Source of the DNA: Gemmiger sp. An120
Lineage (GTDB): Bacteria > Bacillota > Clostridia > Oscillospirales > Ruminococcaceae
Direction of reading: 5' to 3'
Length of the DNA stretch: 64,000 nt
NCBI RefSeq assembly: GCF_002160955.1
Contig: NZ_NFLN01000002.1
Location: 186,001-250,000 of the forward strand
The first letter of the stretch is position 1. Each line of letters begins with the position of its first letter. The translations under genes were made by a program, and so were the position numbers. The notes below the pieces were generated by a model. That model worked only from the letters and a program-made list of their open reading frames with translations, ran no database searches and was not told the DNA's origin. This document shows positions 15,620-23,978 of this stretch, piece after piece.

Positions 15620-16078
15620 TCACACAAGCGTGTCCGCAAAGCCTTGCAGAATATCCTCAAAAATCTTCAGGTGCTCTTCGGGGATCTGATCCGCCAGCTT
15701 AAACATATCCCGGAACCACCGCTCGTAAATAAAACGGGAGTAATCGCGATAGAGCCCACGCCCCTTAGGCGTCACAGTAACAAACAAATTCTTATTGTTG
15801 CCAGGCCGGTGTGCTTTCTCCAAAAGCCCCATACCGATGAGGCGGGTAACATTATTGGAAAAGGCACCTCGGGTAATGCCCAGACGCTGAGCCACAGAAG
15901 ACATGTTTTCATCCCGGTCTTCCAGCAGATATTCAATGATCTGGATCTGTATAGCGGTGAGCTTGTAGGGTGTATCAAAAAAAGCTGGCCGCGTAAAATG
16001 TGTTGCGGACTTGTTGCACAGATGGATAATCCGCTCCACAAGGGTGCGGTATCGGCCCATCCATTGAGTTTCGGTCAC
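15620..16078 (-). CDS. MarR family transcriptional regulator
   Basis: 152 residues. Winged helix-turn-helix in the centre (MSSVAQRLGITRGAFSNNVT, RLIGMGLLEKAHR, then the wing NNKNLFVTVTPKG) with helical dimer segments at both ends. Start GTG 16078 follows GGGAGGG. It lies 84 bp downstream of the membrane hydrolase gene on the same strand, but the gap holds its own -10 (TATAAT on the minus strand) inside a long inverted repeat, so it is probably autoregulated and may also control the hydrolase. Confidence 0.85.
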   Translation of the reverse strand: MTETQWMGRYRTLVERIIHLCNKSATHFTRPAFFDTPYKLTAIQIQIIEYLLEDRDENMSSVAQRLGITRGAFSNNVTRLIGMGLLEKAHRPGNNKNLFVTVTPKGRGLYRDYSRFIYERWFRDMFKLADQIPEEHLKIFEDILQGFADTLV

Positions 16079-16087
16079 GGTCGCTTT

Positions 16088-16140
16088 CCCTCCCAGCTGG
16101 TAAATGCAAATTTATGTAATATTATACCAGCCAGGAGGGG
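16088..16140 (-). promoter_or_regulatory. marR-like promoter inside an inverted repeat
   Basis: Arms of about 15 bp (CCCTCCCAGCTGGTA and TACCAGCCAGGAGGG, two mismatches) flank an AT-rich centre with the minus-strand -10 TATAAT at 16122-16127. A candidate operator for the adjacent MarR protein. Confidence 0.45.
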
Positions 16141-16162
16141 AAAAAGCAATTTCAGCCGCTTG

Positions 16163-18331
16163 TTACAGAATCATAGAATAGTGGTAGCAAGTGTTGCCTA
16201 CCGACAGCCAGGTAAACAGCATCGTGTTCAGCAGTGCGCCGGGCCAGACGCTGCCGGTGCGCAGATACATCTTACGAGCGTACACCGCTGCCAACGGCAG
16301 AACCACTACCAGCGGGTAGATTACCACCAGTGTCAAGAAGAAATCCTGTCCAAAATCATACCATACCAAATGGCCCTGAGCCATCAGATAGATATAGTTG
16401 GCCGCTTCCATGAGCAGCAGCCCCAGTCCGTTGATCACAGCACAAAGGGCGAGATTTTTGCCCTCACTCATGTCTTTCATCCGACCGGAATTCACCACCA
16501 TGCTGTTCACCAGATAGAATACCAGGAAGAACACCAGGTAGCCAGCCCAAGTGCGGAACTGTTCGGCGGTCATCACCCGGCCGGCAATAACCCACAGCCG
16601 TGCGTCCGACAAGTCAAAGAAGAAACTGCATACCACTACGCTGAGATAGGTGCAGGCAAATACACACAGAGCCAACACGGCTGTCTTGCCCAGGGCTTTG
16701 GGTTTGATAGCCAGGCTGTAGCGGGAGACAAAAGACAGCCCGTCTTTTTTCAGGCACAGGTGACGTACTGCCAGAAGCGCCAGAGCGATGAGACCATTGA
16801 GCACGGCCCAGACCATCAGTCGAGTAGACATCTCTTGGCTGAACAGAGCACTCCAGGCAATGGGGCCCTTGTTACCCGCATAGGTAGTAGGAGCGCCGCC
16901 CAGCATGAAGAAGGGGATAAGGGTAGCAGCAGGAATAAGGACCAGCAGAACATTCATACCCCAGAAGCCTTTGTCGTGTCGGCTAAGCATCGGCTCGGCA
17001 GGTGTTGCCTGCAGGCTGGCGAAGAAGGGTGCATTCAGCAAAATCATGAACAGGGGCCAGACCATCACAAACAGGGCAGCCAATGCCACACCATTGGCAA
17101 TTTCCTTTACAGGCCAGATGGCGTTTCCAGGATCCAAGGCTACAGCCCCATCGGCCAACTCACCATTATTGTAGTTCATCACGGTGGAGAAGAACTGCAC
17201 CACAAAGGAGGTGGTATTCAGGGAGAAGTGGTTGCCGGCGTGGATCTCGTACGGCTGATTGATAACCCGGGCACTGCGGTTGGCGATAGCCTGACGCAGA
17301 GCTTCATCGCTGGCATCCAATTCGTTAAAACCGCCCAGCATGTCGCTTTGGGCTTGGGTAGTAGTGTTAGAGAGATTGAGAGAGTACCAGGTCAGCCGCT
17401 CCACCGTATTCTCGCCGGTACCGAACAGCTGGCGGGCCAGAGTCGTCTCGGGGATCTGAGAGGCATTGTCAATACCATCGGCGTTAGCGCCAAACATCAG
17501 CCAAGCGTTCTCCTCAATGAGTCCGATGTTCACGCCCACGTTTGCCTGAAGGTCACGCCATACAGTGACGCCAGCTACTTCTACCTCATGAGACTGTGTC
17601 AGGGCAGCAAAGCCCGGGCCGGAGCCGATAAACAGTTCTGCAAAGGGGCGCACAGCATATTCATCCGTAATTTCCTGCTTGCGCACCTCGTAGATGCCTT
17701 GTTCCTTTTCGCTCAGTCGAGCGGCCACCGCATCCGGATCCTGGGCCGCCACGTCTTCGGCAGTAACCTCTGCGCCCAATTCACTGTAGAGCATCTCCAG
17801 CAGCGCGTCCTCCAGCGTGAAGAAACCTGCCTCCAACGCCACAGCGTTACCGGTATTCATACCACCCATTGAATGTGCTGCTAACCCGATGCGAGTGTGA
17901 TCCACATAGGGCAGGGTAAGCATATACTCATAGGCGTCGATGGCCCCCAGCGTTGCTCCCGTACCAGTGGGATCATCGGTAGCGTTGGGCAGATCCGAGT
18001 TGCCATGGCCGTACATATCCATGGAAAAGACTACAAAACCCCGTCTGGAAAGTTCGATAGCGTTGGGATCCTGCATCTGATTGCTATTCAAATACCCATG
18101 GCTAAGCACAACAGCAGGACGGGGAGAAGTGTAGTTGCCATGACCGTCGTTCTCCAGAGCGGATTTGGGAATATACATTACGCCGCTAAGTGTTCCTCCG
18201 CGGGTATTGATCCGGGTTTCGCGCACCAGGATGCTGCCAGCACCGGTCTTTACTAGGGCAGACACAAAACTTGCCAATAGCATAACAACTAGACATACCG
18301 CTAACATCTTCCAGTATTTTCGCGTATTCAT
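16163..18331 (-). CDS. Membrane protein with extracellular alpha/beta-hydrolase domain
   Basis: 722 residues. An N-terminal membrane helix (about 8-28) is followed by a large alpha/beta-hydrolase domain: PAVVLSHGYLNSN (oxyanion region), MDMYGHGNSD, the nucleophile elbow IGLAAHSMGGMNTG, and a likely catalytic His in EIHAGNHFSLN. After about residue 400 come seven or more membrane helices. Start ATG 18331 follows AAGGAGT; an in-frame ATG upstream lacks a site. The layout suggests a surface esterase or peptidase-like enzyme anchored by a polytopic domain; the substrate is not evident. It belongs to the roughly 5-kb segment between the two 185-bp copies. Confidence 0.8.
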   Translation of the reverse strand: MNTRKYWKMLAVCLVVMLLASFVSALVKTGAGSILVRETRINTRGGTLSGVMYIPKSALENDGHGNYTSPRPAVVLSHGYLNSNQMQDPNAIELSRRGFVVFSMDMYGHGNSDLPNATDDPTGTGATLGAIDAYEYMLTLPYVDHTRIGLAAHSMGGMNTGNAVALEAGFFTLEDALLEMLYSELGAEVTAEDVAAQDPDAVAARLSEKEQGIYEVRKQEITDEYAVRPFAELFIGSGPGFAALTQSHEVEVAGVTVWRDLQANVGVNIGLIEENAWLMFGANADGIDNASQIPETTLARQLFGTGENTVERLTWYSLNLSNTTTQAQSDMLGGFNELDASDEALRQAIANRSARVINQPYEIHAGNHFSLNTTSFVVQFFSTVMNYNNGELADGAVALDPGNAIWPVKEIANGVALAALFVMVWPLFMILLNAPFFASLQATPAEPMLSRHDKGFWGMNVLLVLIPAATLIPFFMLGGAPTTYAGNKGPIAWSALFSQEMSTRLMVWAVLNGLIALALLAVRHLCLKKDGLSFVSRYSLAIKPKALGKTAVLALCVFACTYLSVVVCSFFFDLSDARLWVIAGRVMTAEQFRTWAGYLVFFLVFYLVNSMVVNSGRMKDMSEGKNLALCAVINGLGLLLMEAANYIYLMAQGHLVWYDFGQDFFLTLVVIYPLVVVLPLAAVYARKMYLRTGSVWPGALLNTMLFTWLSVGNTCYHYSMIL

Positions 18332-18576
18332 GATTTCACTCCTTCTCTTCATTTCTTTTTGACTCTCTCAGGGACTGGCCTGTGCCGTACAGCCCCGTGG
18401 CACAAGCCGGCCGCTGACGCTTTCTCCAACGGAAGGGTCGTGCGCACCAGCCCTCAGCGGAGAAGTAAAAACCGTTTGCGGATCCGTTCTGCGAATATTA
18501 TATTTCTGAAATACAAAATTCACAATAGTTTTCCCGGATTTTCGAGTAATTTCTGTATATTGTATAATAGAATTAG

Positions 18577-18596
18577 TATTTTGTTGTTGCAAAATA
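18577..18596. promoter_or_regulatory. Palindrome upstream of the membrane hydrolase gene
   Basis: TATTTTG-N6-CAAAATA, next to TATAAT-like sequence. It could be an operator (for example for the MarR protein downstream). The rest of the gap 18332-18846 holds no recognised gene. Confidence 0.35.
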
Positions 18597-18846
18597 CAAA
18601 ATCAAAAGTGAAATTGCATCATTTCTGTCATTTGCACATCGGAGTTCATCTTGCACGCTGGGTCATACCTCATGGAATATGCGGAAGACTGATCCGCCTC
18701 CAGAGCGTATCTCAGTGAGCAGTCTGTTCAGGCGATGCTGCGACTGGCGGCTTTAACTTCTTGTTTTACAGGAACCCTTTTTGCGAACATTCCTTGACGC
18801 GGGCGTCGGCCAACTGCAACAATAAAAAACCAGGAGGTCTTTTTAC

Positions 18847-18949
18847 ATGAAAGAAAAGTAATATAAAGGCTCTGAGTACCGATCTGTCAAAGGAAGCCCG
18901 AAAAGAGTGGTATCTGCGCCACAAAAGCAAAGGCATAGACCCATGGTAA
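18847..18949 (+). pseudogene. Tiny frameshifted gene behind a strong ribosome site
   Basis: AGGAGG precedes ATG 18847, but the frame stops after MKEK. Shifting by one base gives NIKALSTDLSKEARKEWYLR then HKSKGIDPW and a stop at 18947-18949. The family is not recognised; it may be a broken small gene or a leader peptide. Confidence 0.4.
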
Positions 18950-18976
18950 CCCGCAATTAAATATATTGTCTAAAAG

Positions 18977-19032
18977 TTTTGCGGTTATAAACCGCAAAAT
19001 AAATTGATAAGCTGCTTGTTTTGCGGTATAAT
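18977..19032 (+). promoter_or_regulatory. Promoter of the AAA_14 gene with TTTTGCGG operator sites
   Basis: TTGATA (19004-19009), exactly 17 bp, TATAAT (19027-19032). A perfect palindrome TTTTGCGGTT-ATA-AACCGCAAAA (18977-18999) lies just upstream of the -35 box, and a further half-site TTTTGCGG (19019-19026) fills the spacer up to the -10. Two or three sites for one regulator are suggested; no regulator gene is adjacent. Confidence 0.65.
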
Positions 19033-19055
19033 AATTACAAATGGAGGTGGTCACG

Positions 19056-20267
19056 ATGATTGATAGACCGTTATATGTGGATAAGATCATGGCCTATGTG
19101 GATGCTCCCTTTGTAAAAATCCTTACAGGAGTGCGCCGTTGCGGAAAATCTACCATACTGAAAATGATTATGGAAAGGCTGAAAACGGAGCGAAACATTC
19201 CAGAAGATCGCATTATAAGCCACCGTTTTGATTCTATGGAATATGAGGATATGACGGCGAAGCAGATCTATACGCTATTGAAGGAACAACTTTCCCCGGA
19301 TGGAAAGACCTATCTGTTTCTGGATGAGATTCAGGAAATCAAAGGATGGGAAAAGATTGTAAACTCGCTGGCATCCGATTTTGATGTTGACTTGTATATT
19401 ACAGGCTCCAACTCCAGAATGATGTCCTCTGAAATAGCCACCTATCTCACTGGCCGATATGTCTCCTTCCGCATTTTTACCTTGTCTTTTGGCGAATACC
19501 TGATGTTCAAAAGCAAATTCACCACCGTGGGGGAGCCGAAAGCAGAACTTGCCAATTATGTTCGCTTGGGAGGATTTCCAGCGACGCATTTGCAGGCGTA
19601 TTCTCAGGATGAAATCTACACGATTGTCCGGGACATATACAATTCCACGATCTTTTCAGATATTGTAAAACGAAATCAAATTCGGAAGATCGACCAGTTG
19701 GAGCGCGTTGTAAAATACACCTTCAACAATGTCGGCAACACCTTTTCCGCCAAGTCGATTGCCGATTACCTGAAATCAGAACGGCGGTCTCTTGATAACG
19801 AAACCGTTTGCAGCTATTTGGATAAGTTGGAAAAGGCGTATCTGCTTCACCGCTGTTCGAGATATGATTTGCAGGGAAAAGAAATCCTGAAAACACAGGA
19901 AAAATTTTATCTGGCCGATGTTGCCTTGCGATACAGTGTTCTCGGCTATAACACAGACAGCGTTGCTTCCAGCCTGGAAAATATCGTATATTTGGAGCTT
20001 TGCCGACGGGGATACACGGTCAATGTGGGGAAAACCGGAGATGGCGAGATTGATTTTGTAGCAGTCAGACAAAACGAAAAAATCTATGTTCAGGTTACGC
20101 AGGAGATCAACTCGGAAAAGACAGAAAAGCGAGAATATAATCGCCTGCTTGAAATACCTGATAATTACCCCAAATTTGTTCTTACAACAGACGAATCTGC
20201 CGGTGGGAACTATGAGGGAATCAAGACAATGCACATAGCGGATTTTCTGCTTAGTACGGAGTATTAA
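19056..20267 (+). CDS. AAA_14 / DUF4143 ATP-binding protein
   Basis: 403 residues. Walker A is LTGVRRCGKST (about residues 24-34), Walker B TYLFLDEIQEI, and sensor-like YITGSNSRMMSS, all of the AAA_14 domain (COG1373). The C-terminal half is DUF4143, with a restriction-endonuclease-like look in DGEIDFVAVRQNEKIYVQVT (D-ExD-xVxV pattern). Start ATG 19056 follows GGAGG by 8 nt. Such proteins are common, often mobile, and of unknown function; a defence or DNA-processing role is guesswork. It ends 1 bp before the right copy of the 185-bp repeat. Confidence 0.85.
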   Translation: MIDRPLYVDKIMAYVDAPFVKILTGVRRCGKSTILKMIMERLKTERNIPEDRIISHRFDSMEYEDMTAKQIYTLLKEQLSPDGKTYLFLDEIQEIKGWEKIVNSLASDFDVDLYITGSNSRMMSSEIATYLTGRYVSFRIFTLSFGEYLMFKSKFTTVGEPKAELANYVRLGGFPATHLQAYSQDEIYTIVRDIYNSTIFSDIVKRNQIRKIDQLERVVKYTFNNVGNTFSAKSIADYLKSERRSLDNETVCSYLDKLEKAYLLHRCSRYDLQGKEILKTQEKFYLADVALRYSVLGYNTDSVASSLENIVYLELCRRGYTVNVGKTGDGEIDFVAVRQNEKIYVQVTQEINSEKTEKREYNRLLEIPDNYPKFVLTTDESAGGNYEGIKTMHIADFLLSTEY

Positions 20268-20452
20268 AAACATGTATCTAGCGGCCGGATTCCATATCGT
20301 TGATGAAAATGAAGAAGAATATATTATGGTCGCTGATTTATTAGGAGAACGCTGAAATGAAGATTGTCTTTTTGCATGGATTAGGACAGACAGCAAAAGA
20401 TTGGAACTCGGTCACGGAGCAGGTGTCCTGTTCTGATACAGACTGTCCAGAA
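20268..20452 (+). repeat. 185-bp duplicated segment, right copy
   Basis: Partner of 15264-15448, offset by 5,004 bp. It joins a GNAT 3' fragment to the start of the complete hydrolase. Confidence 0.9.
20272..20355 (+). pseudogene. 3' fragment of a GNAT gene
   Basis: It reads MYLAAGFHIVDENEEEYIMV then ADLLGER and stop, the last 27 codons of the GNAT gene at 14866-15351 with one change (G to D). The rest of the gene is absent; the AAA_14 gene takes its place. Confidence 0.85.
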
Positions 20453-20974
20453 CTTTTTTCGTTGGATAAGCAGGACGTTACCTATTCCAATGTTTTCGCT
20501 CAGCTCGAGCGGAGATATGCGGACACTGCGGAACCGTTTGTCCTCTGCGGTCTTTCCTTGGGAGCCATCCTTGCATTGGATTATGCGATCCGGCACGGGA
20601 ATCAGGTATCCTCTTTAATTTTGATTGGAGCACAATATAAGATTCCCACCTTGCTGATCAACTTTCAAAATCTCATTTTTCGCTGTATGCCTCGTAAAGC
20701 CTTTGCAACGATGGGCATCTCTAAAAGCGACACGATAAAACTGTCCCACTCCTTGCGTTCTCTGAATTTCAAATCCGGGCTAAATAAAGTGGAATGTCCC
20801 GTGACCATTGTCTGTGGAGAAAAGGATTATGCCAACAAAAAGGCGGCTAAACAGCTGAACGCACTGCTGCCGCAATCGCAATTACAAATTATTCCCGGCG
20901 CAGGACATGAAGTCAACAAATGTGCCCCGGAAGCGATTGCTGCGATCCTCAACAAAGTAAATCAGAATACATGA
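20357..20974 (+). CDS. Alpha/beta hydrolase
   Basis: 205 residues, full length. HGLGQTAKDW forms the oxyanion region, GLSLG is the nucleophile elbow (Ser near residue 72), D in VCGEKDYANK and H in IPGAGHEVNK complete a standard triad. No signal peptide, so a cytoplasmic esterase or carboxylic-ester hydrolase; substrate unknown. Its first 32 codons are duplicated at 15353, where the gene is truncated. Confidence 0.88.
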   Translation: MKIVFLHGLGQTAKDWNSVTEQVSCSDTDCPELFSLDKQDVTYSNVFAQLERRYADTAEPFVLCGLSLGAILALDYAIRHGNQVSSLILIGAQYKIPTLLINFQNLIFRCMPRKAFATMGISKSDTIKLSHSLRSLNFKSGLNKVECPVTIVCGEKDYANKKAAKQLNALLPQSQLQIIPGAGHEVNKCAPEAIAAILNKVNQNT

Positions 20975-21263
20975 AGTCTATAGGCGCAAACAAGGATAAA
21001 GCTTTTGGAGGATAGTCCTGAACTCAAAGAATTTGGGGATGGAATAGTGATAAAATTACTTTTCCTCACACATAGCTAAAGTACAAGAAAATCAGCCGCT
21101 GCAGGAGCCAATCCCGCAACGGCTGGTTTTCTTTGTCTGTAAGCCGCTTGTATTTTCTCACCTTGAAAGAAGGCCCATGGACAGGGATGGGGCAATCACT
21201 CGGGGAACGATCTGGCAAACAGGCCAGAGGACCGGTAAATCGAGAACCGCCTCCGTTCAAATG

Positions 21264-22070
21264 AAACCGGTGTGCTCAAGGGCGCCCATTTTTGCGAAAT
21301 CGCGCAAAACCAGTGTGCCGCTGTCCATACAAAAGCGACCTGATTCAACCGCCTTGATAGTCCGAAATATGACCCACTATTTCATCAGGTGTTGACCTCG
21401 TACCCCTCTGGCTTTCTCCACAGATCCATCCACCGGCCCAATCCCACACCCGCCCGGGCGAGGTACACGCTGCGACTAAACCCGTCCCGGGGATTGCGAT
21501 CCACAGGGTAGGGAAGGACCCATCCTCCTCTTAAAACCGGTGTGCTCAAGGGCGCCGATTTTTGCGAAATCGCACAAAACCGGTGTGCCACTGCCCACGC
21601 AAAAACGCCCCGGTTTGGTCGCTTTGATAGTCCCAAATATGACCCATCATCCCGTCAAATGCCGACTCGTACCCCTACGACCTTCACCCCAGATCCATCC
21701 ACCAGCCCGATCCCATACCCGCCCGGGCGGGGTACATGCTGCGACCAAAACCGTCCCAAAAATGCGATTCAGAGGGTAGGGAAGGACCCATCCTCCTCAT
21801 AAAACCGGCGTGCCCGAAAGTGGCGATTTTTGCGAAATCGTGCAAAACCGGTGTGCCGCTGTCCATGCAAAAGCGCCCCGATTCAGCCGCCTTGATAGTC
21901 CTAAATATGACTCATCGCTCCACCAGAGGCCGGCTTGCCCCCTCTGGATCCACCCCAAACCTGCCCGGCACTCCCTTCCGCACCCTCTCAGGACGGGGTA
22001 CACAGCCGTGACTCGATCCCTTCGGATCCCCTGCCTGTGTAGGGTCCATATGGGCAAAAAATGAGCGCCC
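21264..22070. repeat. Three tandem non-coding repeats of about 270 bp
   Basis: Units start at AAACCGGTGTGC: 21264-21533 (270 bp), 21534-21801 (268 bp) and 21802 to about 22070 (more diverged). Each unit carries a short hairpin near TTTTTGCGAAATCG, an internal second AAACC-GTGTGCC, and, in the first two, the shared end GGGAAGGACCCATCCTCCTC. Frames inside the units are interrupted or lack ribosome sites. The gap 20975-22298 has no protein gene I can support. Confidence 0.85.
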
Positions 22071-22114
22071 GGTCACCGAAGACCAGACGCCAGCCAATGC
22101 GTTTTTATGTGTCA

Positions 22115-22298
22115 AAAGGGGAGTAGCTCAGTCCCTCAGACCCGCCAGGCCAGTATAGCAAAAGGACAAGTGAGGCACGTGTTCCTGCCTCAAAGAGCCG
22201 CCAGATCCTCCCGGCAATCACGCCGGGACACAGGCTTGAAAAGCGTCTGCATCACCTTCCAGGAGGCCCCATTCGCCCGGATTCCTGTAGGCACAAAG
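22115..22298 (+). other. Structured stretch, possible yybP-ykoY-like (Mn) riboswitch relic
   Basis: AAAAGGGGAGTAGCTCAG recalls the conserved 5' part of the yybP-ykoY motif, and a hairpin follows (TGAGGCA-N8-TGCCTCA). The conserved 3' half of the motif is not clear and no plus-strand gene lies downstream, so the call is weak. Confidence 0.2.
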
Positions 22299-22329
22299 AA
22301 AACGCCCGGCCAGGAAGACCGGGCGTTTT
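22299..22329 (-). terminator. Terminator of the TetR-controlled operon
   Basis: AAAACGCCCGG pairs with CCGGGCGTTTT around a 9-nt loop, just past the stop codon of the DUF2871 gene. Confidence 0.85.
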
Positions 22330-22351
22330 AGCCGTTAAATCAGGGTGAAAA

Positions 22352-22768
22352 TCAGCCTTTCGCCAGCACACTGCGGCGGATTTCCAGCAGGATCAGAACC
22401 AGGCTGACCCCCAGCAGGATGTGCCCGATACCGGCCACACCGGAGATCGCAGCGCTCATTCCGGAGGAGAGGGCCAGGCCCAGAACCTGGGTCACACCCC
22501 GCACCACGAACATCACCGCGGCCAGGTTCAGGCCCGCGTGGTATACCGCCAGCACGCGGCCGGTGTTCTTACCCGTGAAAGCAAAGGCCTTTTCCAGCAG
22601 GAGCAGCAGCAGGAAGAACACCATGCCCAGCACAAAGTAGTGGGTATGGACCACACCAAGGGCGGTTTTGCCGGTGAAGCCGTTGAATTTGGTGAATTCC
22701 CGGTAGAATACACCGCCGACCATGGCGAGAACAGCGTACAGCAGAGCCGAATTCATGTAGCGTTTCAT
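22352..22768 (-). CDS. DUF2871 family membrane protein
   Basis: 138 residues with four membrane helices and two conserved-looking His in GVVHTHYFVLGMVFF, between helices, in a fold seen in small haem- or copper-associated membrane proteins (inference). Start ATG 22768 follows AGGAGGAAAG. It is the last gene of a three-gene membrane operon under a TetR regulator. Confidence 0.75.
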   Translation of the reverse strand: MKRYMNSALLYAVLAMVGGVFYREFTKFNGFTGKTALGVVHTHYFVLGMVFFLLLLLLEKAFAFTGKNTGRVLAVYHAGLNLAAVMFVVRGVTQVLGLALSSGMSAAISGVAGIGHILLGVSLVLILLEIRRSVLAKG

Positions 22769-22781
22769 TGGGCTTTCCTCC

Positions 22782-23447
22782 TTATTTCACTTCCTGTTTC
22801 ATGGCAGAATAGCCAATCAGAACCGTCCAGACATAAGCGCAGGTCTTGGGGATCATGAGCATGCCGATCAGGGGAATGGTGTCCGCCCACAGCACAACCG
22901 GGATGTAGAACCCGAAGCTCAGCACAATGGTCAGCCACATCCAGCGGAACGCCTTGTCGCCGTGCTCCTTGGCGCTGCGGTAGAACAGCACAATAATCAC
23001 AAGGCCCAGCAGAGCGAAGGGAATGTTGCGCCAGATGCCCCAGGACAGAGGCGCGTCGGCGCTGAGCCACTGGTTCTGCGGCATCATGCACAGAGCAACC
23101 CGCACAGCCGCCAGCAGGTAAATTGCAGCGGTAAGGCCGTTGTTTCCCTTAATAGTATACCGCTTGCGCCACACATAGTACAGCAGAACATAGAAAACCG
23201 TCATGGTAACCGAGGTGATCCACTTGCCGAGCCCCAGCGCCACGGTGAAGTTTTCCAGGCCGGTAGTGCACAGAGCCAGAGCGCGGGGAACCAGGTGGAA
23301 CGAGTCGCCCGCACCCAGCACCACAGCCATCCAGCCGAACAGACGGAACTGGGCCTGGCCTTTGCTGCCGCGGATCATCAGAATGCCGATAGTAATAACA
23401 GAAATCAGGTAAACAGCGTCAAACAGGGTTTCTACAATAGCTTGCAT
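22782..23447 (-). CDS. Seven-helix membrane protein, unknown function
   Basis: 221 residues with about seven hydrophobic helices; a conserved-looking polar spot is AGDSFHLVPRALAL. I recognise no transporter signature. It lies 18 bp after the preceding gene and 13 bp before the DUF2871 gene, so the three are one operon. Confidence 0.7.
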   Translation of the reverse strand: MQAIVETLFDAVYLISVITIGILMIRGSKGQAQFRLFGWMAVVLGAGDSFHLVPRALALCTTGLENFTVALGLGKWITSVTMTVFYVLLYYVWRKRYTIKGNNGLTAAIYLLAAVRVALCMMPQNQWLSADAPLSWGIWRNIPFALLGLVIIVLFYRSAKEHGDKAFRWMWLTIVLSFGFYIPVVLWADTIPLIGMLMIPKTCAYVWTVLIGYSAMKQEVK

Positions 23448-23465
23448 CTCTCAAAATTCTCCTTT

Positions 23466-23906
23466 TCAATGTGTATTCTGAACTGCGGCGGCGGCCCGGA
23501 CCGCCTTTCCATAGTTGCATCCGAACAAGAGCCCGGCCAGCAGGAGGGAAGCCCCCAGACCGGAATAGAAAAAGGCGATAAACCGCCCCGGCGCCAGCCC
23601 GCTTGCTCGCAGGCCGATCCCGCCGGTCATCATGACCGCCATAATGGCGAAGGCCTTGGCGTCAAAGAATTTGAGGAAAAACTGGCGTTCCGTGTCCGGA
23701 TAGGCCTGGATCCGGGCGGTGTGCTTCTGGACCAGCTTTCCGAAGATAAACCGCTGAAACACGGCAAAAACCAGCACCGACAGCAGGATATTGACCGCAG
23801 ACAGGTAGGCCGGATAGGTTTCCAGCCCGATCCGCAGGATGTTGAAGCCCGCCGCACTCCATACCAGGCAGGCGATCAGCAGCAGGGTATTGCGCTTGAC
23901 TTTCAT
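23466..23906 (-). CDS. Small membrane protein, first structural gene of a TetR-controlled operon
   Basis: 146 residues, four hydrophobic helices. I start at ATG 23906 after AAAAGGAG; the open frame continues upstream but would cross the operator. The stretch ERQFFLKFFDAKAFAIM is amphipathic. No family recognised. Its leader carries the TetR operator TGAACA-A-TGTTCA at 23922-23934. Confidence 0.7.
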   Translation of the reverse strand: MKVKRNTLLLIACLVWSAAGFNILRIGLETYPAYLSAVNILLSVLVFAVFQRFIFGKLVQKHTARIQAYPDTERQFFLKFFDAKAFAIMAVMMTGGIGLRASGLAPGRFIAFFYSGLGASLLLAGLLFGCNYGKAVRAAAAVQNTH

Positions 23907-23921
23907 TGGACAGTCTCCTTT

Positions 23922-23934
23922 TGAACAATGTTCA
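23922..23934. promoter_or_regulatory. TetR operator in front of the membrane operon
   Basis: Perfect 13-bp palindrome TGAACA-A-TGTTCA, 15 bp before the start codon of the first membrane gene. It is identical to the site before tetR at 24553-24565. Confidence 0.75.
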
Positions 23935-23978
23935 TTTTGAGTTCTGAAAAATTCCCACAACGCTGTGTGGGAATGGGA

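Noticed and set aside
15548-17872. 774-codon open frame on the plus strand
   Set aside because: It lies antisense to the MarR and membrane-hydrolase genes, has no ribosome site, and its His/Gln-rich composition is that of a shadow frame.
18359-18718. 119-codon frame upstream of the membrane hydrolase
   Set aside because: No ribosome site, overlaps the promoter region, no recognisable content.
22118-22190. tRNA-like start GGGGAGTAGCTCAG
   Set aside because: No anticodon arm, T arm or matching acceptor strand follows.
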